A DNA stretch of 19,311 bases from Proteobacteria bacterium UBA1847 (GTDB lineage Bacteria; Pseudomonadota; Gammaproteobacteria; Steroidobacterales; Woeseiaceae). The DNA lies in contig DDIP01000281.1 in assembly GCA_002338605.1 (NCBI GenBank), positions 1 to 19,311 on the forward strand, given 5' to 3'. Below, one piece after another: positions 13,146 to 19,311 of this stretch. The notes under the pieces are model-generated. The model was not told where the DNA came from and made no database searches. It saw nothing but the letters and a program-made list of their open reading frames with translations. The position numbers and the translations under genes were made by a program. Within the stretch, counting starts at the first letter, position 1, and each line of letters opens with the position of its first letter.

Positions 13146-13805
13146 TCAGTGCTGCGTATCGGTGTCGTCGTCGAATTCGTCGAGGTAACAGGGCGAGGAT
13201 GACAGAGATGTTCGGCTCGAATACCGGTGTTCGAATCGGATGACGCCCGATTCAGTCACGATCGCGTCCAGTGGAATATCGTGTGCTTGCGGGTAAATAC
13301 TTGGCAACCGCGAAAAGTCGTAGCCAATACCGATCGTCAGTGGTCGCATCCGAAAAGCCGCCAACGTTCGGTCGTAGTATCCGCCACCATAGCCCAGGCG
13401 GTGCCCCTTCGGGTCAAAACCAAGCAGAGGAATTAACACCACGGTCGGCATGACCGGCACACGCGAGCGCGGGACCGGGATGTTTCCGGCACCTCGTGTC
13501 ATCTTGCAATCAGGATGCCAGCTCCAGAATTCCAGGGGCGCATTTTTTGTGACGACCACGGGTAACGCAATATCGGCTCCACCTTGCAAAAGTTCGCCTA
13601 TCAGGCCGCGCAAGTCAATTTCCCCCTTGATCGGCCAGTAGAAGGCGATCGCAGCATCCCGCAATTCGGGAAACTCCCGCTTCAGGTGCGTTTCAACCGC
13701 GTGTCGAATTGCCCGCCGTTGATCGGGCGCAAGGTGCAAACGCTCGTCAACAATTTTCTTTCGCGTCGTCTTGCGCCAGGTTTGAATTGATGGCCAGTCG
13801 TCCAT
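13146..13805 (-). CDS. 5-formyltetrahydrofolate cyclo-ligase
   Basis: This is a 219-residue enzyme that converts 5-formyl-THF to 5,10-methenyl-THF using ATP. The diagnostic segment LLGFDPKGHRLGYGGGYYD is at residues 127-145, and the basic N-terminal segment (TWRKTTRKKI) is also typical. The last ~25 residues (after IRFEHRY) are a serine- and aspartate-rich tail ending DDDTDTQH, longer than usual for this family and probably disordered. In E. coli the orthologue (ygfA) follows the 6S RNA gene; no 6S RNA could be recognised upstream here. The start at 13805 is the first codon giving a family-like N-terminus. It is divergent from the microprotein/14031 operon. Confidence 0.92.
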   Translation of the reverse strand: MDDWPSIQTWRKTTRKKIVDERLHLAPDQRRAIRHAVETHLKREFPELRDAAIAFYWPIKGEIDLRGLIGELLQGGADIALPVVVTKNAPLEFWSWHPDCKMTRGAGNIPVPRSRVPVMPTVVLIPLLGFDPKGHRLGYGGGYYDRTLAAFRMRPLTIGIGYDFSRLPSIYPQAHDIPLDAIVTESGVIRFEHRYSSRTSLSSSPCYLDEFDDDTDTQH

Positions 13806-13890
13806 TTATAAGGTCATTCCAGTTTCGAGTAGGTACTTCTGTCAGCTTGAAGTGTGTATGTCCGGATGATACATCGATTACCTCGCTGGA

Positions 13891-14034
13891 ATGCTCCGGC
13901 GCGATCATCAGATGGTGATTGATTTCGCTGCTGCCTTTGTTGCAGCAAGCGCTTTTCTCCTTTTTTCACTGGAGTCGTTCGCAAAAAAGTGGTGCTATAG
14001 GCAGATCGACGGGAACAGTGGGTTGAAGAAATGA
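13891..14034 (+). CDS. Candidate single-TM microprotein (40-47 aa)
   Basis: An open frame from ATG 13891 (47 aa) or ATG 13912 (40 aa) ends in a TGA that overlaps the next start as ATGA at 14031-14034. This is the classical arrangement for coupled genes. The peptide has one hydrophobic helix (FAAAFVAASAFLLFSLESF) followed by KK and a polar tail, fitting a small membrane protein. Neither start has a clear ribosome-binding site, and I know no family, so this remains a candidate. It could alternatively be a chance open frame in the leader of the 14031 gene. Confidence 0.4.
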   Translation: MLRRDHQMVIDFAAAFVAASAFLLFSLESFAKKWCYRQIDGNSGLKK

Positions 14035-14612
14035 GCGAGACAACCAGTCGAAAATCAGGGCTTTCGGCGGAGATGCTAGTTGGAGTCTCTGCGGTATTTA
14101 TCGGTGTTCTGGCGCTGGGGGTATCGCTGTATGAGACTAGCCTGATGCGGTGGGAGCAGCGCGCCGCCGTGTTGCCGCTATTGGAGCTCGGGCGGTCCTA
14201 TTTCAGTTCAAGCGACGAAGCGGCGGGCGAGGAGAAGTGGCGGCTATCGCTGCATGCGCAGAATGTGGGGATCGGACCGGCCAGGATTCAGGATTTCACC
14301 GTCAAGGTCGACGGCACTCCGCACAGGACCTGGGGCGAAGCCTTTGAGGCACTGCTAGGACGCGACATCGATATTTCTTACGGTCAGTCGACAATCAACG
14401 GACGAACGATTCCACCGGATCGCCAGGTGACGATGTTTGAATTACGGGATACAGAACTGACAGCCGAGATTATCGATGGATTCGACCGTATCGAGTTCTC
14501 GGCCTGTTTTTGTTCGATTTTTGAAGAATGCTGGATTACCAGCCATGCAACTTTTGGTACAGCCGAGAGCATCCCATCTTGTACTCAGTCCGAGGATTCG
14601 TTTCTCGAGTAG
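14031..14612 (+). CDS. Hypothetical single-TM anchored protein
   Basis: This is a 193-residue protein with one membrane segment at about residues 15-34 (MLVGVSAVFIGVLALGVSLYE). The next stretch, TSLMRWEQRAAVLPLLELG, looks like the start of a family of small inner-membrane proteins of unknown function in which a conserved R/Q-rich linker precedes a beta-rich domain. The remainder (about 60-180) is beta-rich, with WRLSLHAQNVGIGPARI and a cysteine-containing end (ACFCSIFEECW). The function is unknown. It follows the candidate microprotein by a 4-base overlap and precedes the aspartyl protease gene by 62 bases, so co-transcription of 13891-16088 is likely. Confidence 0.75.
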   Translation: MSETTSRKSGLSAEMLVGVSAVFIGVLALGVSLYETSLMRWEQRAAVLPLLELGRSYFSSSDEAAGEEKWRLSLHAQNVGIGPARIQDFTVKVDGTPHRTWGEAFEALLGRDIDISYGQSTINGRTIPPDRQVTMFELRDTELTAEIIDGFDRIEFSACFCSIFEECWITSHATFGTAESIPSCTQSEDSFLE

Positions 14613-14674
14613 GGCTGGATACAAGTCTGTTTTTTTTGAAATACATTGTCAGTAGGAACCTCAGGGGGGCGGAC

Positions 14675-15631
14675 ATGAGCCAATTGCTAACTCAAATTCG
14701 AACATCAGCGGTGCTGTTGGTGACGCTTTTCGGATTGCAGCTGCTGGTGGTATCGCCTGCGCTGGCTGGGGCGTCCGAGTGGATTGATATTCGGGTTGTC
14801 GATGGACGGCTGTTGCTTGAAACAGAGATTGGTGGAGTTGCCGGTTACTCAATGATCGATACCGGCGCAGAAGTCAACGCAATCAACGCAACATTCCTGT
14901 CACACGCGGACCTTACGTTTGATAAAGGGCGGTTCATCGAAGTTTCCGGTGTTTTTAGTACTCAGCGCCGGTATACGTATAAGGAAGTACCAGTCAAGAT
15001 TTTCGGCACCCAGATCAATTTTCATGATCTGGTGGAGTTGGATTTCGACACGCCAGATATTCAAATGCTTCTGGGTGCCAGTTTTCTCAAGGGCTATATT
15101 TTTCAATTCGACTACCCCAATCAGCGCCTGCGGCTGATCACGCGCGATAGCATCAATCTCAAGAAGATCAAAAACGTCAAGTCGAAGCGAGACCCCAATG
15201 GTGGATCGCCGCTGGTTAGGGTCAGCCTAACCGACAAAGCGGATGCCTGGTTGACCATGGACACGGGTGCGACTGGTGGAATTTTAATCGATCGGGATCT
15301 TGCCAGCAGGCTCGAGTGGATCGATACCTATGCGACCGAACAATCGGAGGTTAGTGGCGTCAACTCCAGGGGCATGATGGAGCATTTTAGAGTTCCAAGT
15401 ATCGTCTTTGGTCCGGTGAGGATTGCCGACGTGGCAGTTTCAGTACCGGCACCCGGCGAGGACCTGCAATACTTCAAGAAGTACGTGCCGCTTGGAACGA
15501 GAATACCTGTTGGTGGAAACTCGAAAGGCTTGCTGGGTTACGACGTTTTACAACATTTCGTCGTCACCATTGACTACAAAACTGGCTACGTTCACATCCA
15601 TGCGGGTGAGAAATTGTCGGACGAATCATGA
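14675..15631 (+). CDS. Secreted double-domain retropepsin-like aspartyl protease
   Basis: This is a 318-residue protein with a Sec signal peptide (cleavage expected after ALA near residue 31) and two aspartyl protease half-domains in one chain. The first active-site triplet is D62-T-G-A in SMIDTGAEVNAI, followed by LLGAS (132-136). The second is D196-T-G-A in TMDTGATGGILID, followed by LLGYD (286-290). Retropepsin-type proteases use two such halves, normally from a homodimer; here both are covalently joined, as in pepsin-like enzymes. It is expected to act in the periplasm, substrate unknown. The start at 14675 has a G-rich AGGGGGG nearby and gives the signal peptide; the open frame extends further upstream without such sequence. 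Neighbours suggest a small operon. Confidence 0.88.
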   Translation: MSQLLTQIRTSAVLLVTLFGLQLLVVSPALAGASEWIDIRVVDGRLLLETEIGGVAGYSMIDTGAEVNAINATFLSHADLTFDKGRFIEVSGVFSTQRRYTYKEVPVKIFGTQINFHDLVELDFDTPDIQMLLGASFLKGYIFQFDYPNQRLRLITRDSINLKKIKNVKSKRDPNGGSPLVRVSLTDKADAWLTMDTGATGGILIDRDLASRLEWIDTYATEQSEVSGVNSRGMMEHFRVPSIVFGPVRIADVAVSVPAPGEDLQYFKKYVPLGTRIPVGGNSKGLLGYDVLQHFVVTIDYKTGYVHIHAGEKLSDES

Positions 15632-15665
15632 TCGCGTGTTTCGGAAAACCGCCGGTAACTTTCCA

Positions 15666-16088
15666 ATGTCGTTCGCAGATTTAACCAGCGCAATTTACGC
15701 GGTTGTTTCGGCGCCGCCAGAGGCGCGCAACTGGGAATCCATACGTGCGCTCTATCATCCACGTGCAACAATGGTTCGTACAGGAATTGATAGTACCGGC
15801 GAGCGATTCGCGCTGGTAATGAGCTTCGACGAATACATCGCGAATGCATCCGAACTACTCAAAGGCGTTTCTTTTCACGAAGTGGAGCTGCACCAGGAGG
15901 TGCGGGAATTTGGCAACGTTGCCCAGCTCACCAGCGTTTACGAGTTTGACTTCAAGAATGCCGACAAAGAGTTCAGCGGTCGTGGTATCAACTTCTTCAA
16001 CCTCATCAACGGTGGTGATGGCTGGAAGATTATCAGCATCGTCTGGGACAACGAACGCGACGGGCTGTCTCTGCCTGACTGGTCCTAA
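15666..16088 (+). CDS. NTF2-like (SnoaL/DUF4440-type) protein
   Basis: This is a 140-residue protein with a single NTF2-like alpha+beta cone domain. The opening helix ends in ARNWESIRALYHPRATMV, the typical N-terminal signature of SnoaL/DUF4440-like proteins. It ends with GDGWKIISIVWDNERDG, the usual last strand. The family includes cyclases, isomerases and non-enzymatic binding proteins, and no specific activity can be assigned. It follows the protease gene by 34 bases. The start at 15666 has no clear ribosome-binding site; a GTG ten codons upstream is possible. The 3' end overlaps the convergent amine oxidase gene by 4 bases. Confidence 0.85.
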   Translation: MSFADLTSAIYAVVSAPPEARNWESIRALYHPRATMVRTGIDSTGERFALVMSFDEYIANASELLKGVSFHEVELHQEVREFGNVAQLTSVYEFDFKNADKEFSGRGINFFNLINGGDGWKIISIVWDNERDGLSLPDWS

Positions 16089-17716
16089 GGTGGCAGATCC
16101 CGATCGACGATGCCATCGATAGCCGTGTAAGCCGACAGGATTGCCCCTTCCTGCCAACCCTGCAGTATGCTGAGGTGTTCACCAGCGAAGAAAATATTAT
16201 CGTCGGCAGTCAGTAATACCGATGGACTGGAAATTCCCCAGGCACCGCGCTGAAACGGCACTTTTTTCCAGGCGATGCTGATGCCGTGCTGTGCCTGGCC
16301 GGAAAGCTGTGGGTGCACACGGGAGGCCTGTTGCAGTGCTGTGTCGAGGCGCGTTTGCGGCGCCATATTGGTAAACGCATCGCCGGCAGCGCCGCCGAAG
16401 ATATACGCGCCAACAACAATTCCATTCGGTCTGTGGAAGCTATGGTTCGGGTACCAGATTTGACTGATGTCCTGATCGGTCCAGGTAATGCCGCCGTAGA
16501 TATTATGCTCCTGCTCCCAGAAACGCGGCGACTGAAATGCAATGCGGACCGCCGACGAGTACTGGAATCCGGCGATCTCCGACTGGTGTGAGGTCGAAAA
16601 GTCGTTCGCAATACTCGCGAGCACTGGTGCGGGTATTGTCACGATGCAATAGTCGGTATCGATCGTCGTCGGTGACCCGGATTGATCGCTGTAAATAATC
16701 CGTGTTCCGGTGCTTGTCTTGCGGATTTCGGTAACGGTGGCCTGGTAAATAACGTTATTGGCAACCTGTGCTTCAAGTGCCGCGACAATCCTGTCCATAC
16801 CCCCCACCGGTTGCAGCATGACGGGCTGCTGCTCGAAACCTTGTGAAAACGACAAACGCAACTCCCAGAAGAAATCACTGATGAGCTGTTGCAGTTGTCT
16901 TGGTGTCAGCAGATCACCCCGTTGCCGACTGCCGACGCTTTGCTGTCCGGGAAAGCCGGCACGCGAAGTGCCCGCGTACCGGTTGCTGGCGTTCAGATCA
17001 CCATACTGCTGCAGCATTGCCAGCAGGTTAACCTTGTCAGCGGCTGTCAGCTCGGCATCGAGGACGTCCTGATTGACCGCCGTCGACAGCAGTTCGGCGA
17101 TACCACCGCGCGTGTCCGCGATAATGCGCCTTGCGACTTGTGGTTGACCGGCAAACGCTCCCGGGGAGTGCAGCCAGGCACCGCGATTGTCGTTGGTGAA
17201 AGTCTCCAGTTGAACGCCAAATTCACGGCAATAGCCAAGCAGGAATTCGTGGTGGTGTGCAATGCGTGATGGTCCGGCATTGAAATAAAGATCGTCGTCG
17301 ACATCAAACTGGCAGGTCTGTGACGAATCGGTCTCGTCAGCGACGTCGCCTGAGCGAAGGGTCCTTACCCGTCCACCTGCGGTCGCACGCGCTTCGAGAA
17401 TCGTGCAGGCGTATCCCAGGCGATCCATCTCCAGTGCAGCCGACAGTCCGGCGATTCCGGCGCCCAGAATTACGACTTTCCGTCCATTGCCGATGCCGGC
17501 TGGCCAGTCACCCGGTCTGGGTGACAGCGGGCCCGAGGAAGTCGGTGGAGGAACAATGACGCCCGGACTTGATGTTGCCGATGCCGATCCGCAGGCGGCA
17601 ACAGTGGTGCCGAGACCCATCGCGGTCATCGCGCGAAGCATGGCCGAGCCGCCAACCGCTTTGCCGATAGAGGTCAGGAATTCCCGTCGGCCGATCCCTG
17701 ATCTGGTGTTGGACAT
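16085..17716 (-). CDS. Tat-exported flavin amine oxidase
   Basis: This is a 543-residue protein. The N-terminus has a twin-arginine motif (GRREFL, R10-R11) and a lipobox-like VAAC with Cys42, so it is predicted to be a folded FAD protein exported by Tat and possibly lipid-anchored. A proline-rich linker (about 50-75) leads to the dinucleotide fold VVILGAGIAGLSAALEMDRLG (about 81-101) with the acidic end of strand two in ILEARATAGGRV. A C-terminal FAD segment, NIFFAGEHLS...GWQEGAILSAYTA, matches flavin monoamine oxidases. It oxidises amines to aldehydes with FAD; the substrate is unknown. GGAAG precedes the start by about 9 bases. It lies 71 bases downstream of the other flavoenzyme, on the same strand, so one transcript is likely. 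Confidence 0.9.
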   Translation of the reverse strand: MSNTRSGIGRREFLTSIGKAVGGSAMLRAMTAMGLGTTVAACGSASATSSPGVIVPPPTSSGPLSPRPGDWPAGIGNGRKVVILGAGIAGLSAALEMDRLGYACTILEARATAGGRVRTLRSGDVADETDSSQTCQFDVDDDLYFNAGPSRIAHHHEFLLGYCREFGVQLETFTNDNRGAWLHSPGAFAGQPQVARRIIADTRGGIAELLSTAVNQDVLDAELTAADKVNLLAMLQQYGDLNASNRYAGTSRAGFPGQQSVGSRQRGDLLTPRQLQQLISDFFWELRLSFSQGFEQQPVMLQPVGGMDRIVAALEAQVANNVIYQATVTEIRKTSTGTRIIYSDQSGSPTTIDTDYCIVTIPAPVLASIANDFSTSHQSEIAGFQYSSAVRIAFQSPRFWEQEHNIYGGITWTDQDISQIWYPNHSFHRPNGIVVGAYIFGGAAGDAFTNMAPQTRLDTALQQASRVHPQLSGQAQHGISIAWKKVPFQRGAWGISSPSVLLTADDNIFFAGEHLSILQGWQEGAILSAYTAIDGIVDRDLPP

Positions 17717-17787
17717 TGGCTGGCTTCCGTCGGATATCTCTCAACAATTGACCGGAACTGGCGATGGTGGTTCAAGTCACCGCCTCG

Positions 17788-19311
17788 CTACAGCTTCATT
17801 TGTTCTTCTACCGCACGGTCGGCGGCGTCAATGGCCCCGTTCAAATAGGCGAGGGCACTTGAATCGGAATTGGCGATCGAGATTCGGCCGACGGGTTGAC
17901 GTGCCTTGATGTGGGGACCGTTATCCGGGTTGTATTCGGGCGGATCGTAGAGATTGTTGTATTCGTAAGCGTAGCCGTGCGGCCAGCGGTTGACAGTGAT
18001 TCCGGCGAGGTCGCGTTCGACATCGAAACCACCACCGCCGAGTGCGCCGTCGAGCTGGCTGACGATCGCTGTTTCGTAGTCGTCGAAACTCATCTCGTAG
18101 AGCCGGCGCCGACCGGCGATATGTTGCTCGCGTTCCGTCAGCCCCGGTGAAGTCGGCAGGAACGTGCCGTGGAGAATTGTCGGCATGTCGGGTGTCTTTG
18201 CGAAGCTGTAATCACCCATACTGACCGGAAAGTCGAGCCCGAAGTGATACATCAACGGTGTTTGCGGGACGTAGACGGCTTTGTAACCCAGGTTGGCAAA
18301 TGCCCGCCAGTTGCGAACGGCAATGCTCAGGTAGACAAGCGGCACCTTGACCCCGAAGTTTATTGCCTCCACCTGTTCTTCGGGCAATTCAGGACAAATG
18401 TGCGGAATGATCCTGTTGTAGCAGGCCATCACGACGTGCCGTGCCCGAACCCGTTCCGGCTGGCCGTCCCGCAGGTAAATGACGTCGACGTACTTGCCAT
18501 CGGCAGTATGACGGACGTCGACTGCGGGTGCGTTCAGTCGAATACGCGTTTTGGTCAATTGGGTGTCCAGGCGACTGTAGTCTGCAATGGCTGTAACCAG
18601 GTCTTCCTGTGTTGTGCCGGGAATGGCATCCGGGATCAGTTTGCGAACGATCGAACGCGCGACGCTGGCATTGCCATCCGGAAAATGAAAGATGTAGGGC
18701 TCCTCGTCGTCCCAGTTCAGCTCACGCAAGTGAAGCCCACTCGTCCCGGGACCACCCAGTTCAAAGACTTCATCGACAGACAATGCGTCAAAACCGAATC
18801 CCCACAGGCCGTTGTAAATATCGCGAATGACGGTGATCAGTTCTTCCGGTGCGTCCGTGTGCTTGCGCAGATAATCGGTATAGCTGATTGACAGGCTGTA
18901 TCGCCTTTTTTCATCGGGTGAGAGCTCAGGCAGATAGTCCCGGCTGCCTGTCAGGAGTTCCCGAAGAACGCGTTTGGACTCGCTGGAAATCGGGTAGGCG
19001 TCCAAAACGTCGCCGAGTAACGAGGAATCGGCTTCCGCAAAGAAGCTCCGGAATACATTCGGCAAGGTGATGTCGCGACCATAGTGCTCAGCGCTAAAGT
19101 GGATGCCTTCGCGAAGATTGTGGCGCTTGAAAAAGTCGCGATCGAAATAGTCATAGAACCGTTCAGTGTCGATACCGACGTCTTTTAGCAAGCCGCGGGA
19201 CACTTCCGACCAGGAAGCCGGGCTGTCGATCGACTGGCTGCCACCGTAGCCAATCAGGTGGTGCCCGTCGACATCGAATTCATTGCGCTTGGCGTGTCCG
19301 CCAAAATCATC
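17788..19311 (-). CDS. Spermidine dehydrogenase-like FAD oxidoreductase (partial)
   Basis: The reading frame runs to the window edge, so the N-terminus (including any Tat signal and the first Rossmann strand) is missing; 507 residues are seen. The visible start contains DDFGGHAKRNEF, the sequence after the FAD-binding fold in spermidine-dehydrogenase-type NAD(P)/FAD proteins. Near the end GRISIANSDSSALAYLNGAIDAADRAV is the C-terminal FAD-binding segment. SpdH-type enzymes oxidise spermidine in the periplasm or membrane; the assignment here is by resemblance and the substrate could differ. It is upstream of the Tat flavin amine oxidase on the same strand, suggesting a joint amine-catabolic function. 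Confidence 0.8.
   Translation of the reverse strand, partial: DDFGGHAKRNEFDVDGHHLIGYGGSQSIDSPASWSEVSRGLLKDVGIDTERFYDYFDRDFFKRHNLREGIHFSAEHYGRDITLPNVFRSFFAEADSSLLGDVLDAYPISSESKRVLRELLTGSRDYLPELSPDEKRRYSLSISYTDYLRKHTDAPEELITVIRDIYNGLWGFGFDALSVDEVFELGGPGTSGLHLRELNWDDEEPYIFHFPDGNASVARSIVRKLIPDAIPGTTQEDLVTAIADYSRLDTQLTKTRIRLNAPAVDVRHTADGKYVDVIYLRDGQPERVRARHVVMACYNRIIPHICPELPEEQVEAINFGVKVPLVYLSIAVRNWRAFANLGYKAVYVPQTPLMYHFGLDFPVSMGDYSFAKTPDMPTILHGTFLPTSPGLTEREQHIAGRRRLYEMSFDDYETAIVSQLDGALGGGGFDVERDLAGITVNRWPHGYAYEYNNLYDPPEYNPDNGPHIKARQPVGRISIANSDSSALAYLNGAIDAADRAVEEQMKL

Noticed and set aside
13806..14030. 6S RNA gene upstream of the 5-formyl-THF cyclo-ligase gene, as in E. coli
   Set aside because: The 225 bases show no recognisable 6S-like long double hairpin with a central bubble on the minus strand, and the small membrane frame occupies part of it.

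Overview
The window is about 19.3 kb of moderately GC-rich chromosomal DNA, dense with short-spaced genes on both strands. The gene content (Hsp15, DUF3108, a DUF374 acyltransferase, TonB-type C-terminal domains, PrsW, dodecin, Tat-exported flavoenzyme) and the gammaproteobacterial-style CRP site suggest an environmental, probably marine, gammaproteobacterium. A lineage near Xanthomonadales/Woeseiales would fit, but that is inference. No rRNA, tRNA, CRISPR array, insertion-sequence transposase or phage gene was seen.

Layout, left to right. (1) 7-1105: a secreted, highly charged repeat protein and a lipoprotein, divergently transcribed. (2) 1110-1169: a branched hairpin between convergent genes. 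(3) 1178-2648: a TonB-like protein facing a PadR regulator plus a HAAS-like two-TM partner, separated by an elaborate inverted-repeat operator. (4) 2632-4132, leftward: a DUF374 lysophospholipid acyltransferase and a DUF3108 periplasmic protein whose first ~34 codons are built out of a REP-like palindromic repeat cluster. (5) 4318-8538, rightward: a compact cytochrome P450 / fatty acyl-AMP ligase-ACP fusion / KAS III operon, the most system-like element here. (6) 8539-8972: a regulatory region with a perfect CRP-type site in class II position, leading into a 57-residue protein. (7) 8957-10624: a PrsW-family membrane protease and a DMT (EamA) transporter, divergent. The transporter most likely uses a CTG start. 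(8) 10723-13805: a class III aminotransferase, Hsp15 (S4 RNA-binding), dodecin and 5-formyl-THF cyclo-ligase, which are housekeeping or stress genes. (9) 13891-16088, rightward: a candidate 40-47 aa membrane microprotein, a single-TM unknown protein, a secreted double-DTG aspartyl protease and an NTF2-like protein. (10) 16085-19311, leftward: a Tat-exported flavin amine oxidase and, upstream of it, a spermidine-dehydrogenase-like FAD enzyme cut by the window edge.

How the genes work together. In the P450 operon a free fatty acid would be adenylated and loaded on the fused ACP. KAS III could then condense an acyl starter with a malonyl unit, and the P450 could oxidise the chain. No reductase, thioesterase or further modifying enzyme is adjacent, so the product is unknown. 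The two flavoenzymes at the right end look like a pair for amine (possibly polyamine) oxidation. The PadR/HAAS/TonB-like group looks like a self-contained envelope regulatory module.
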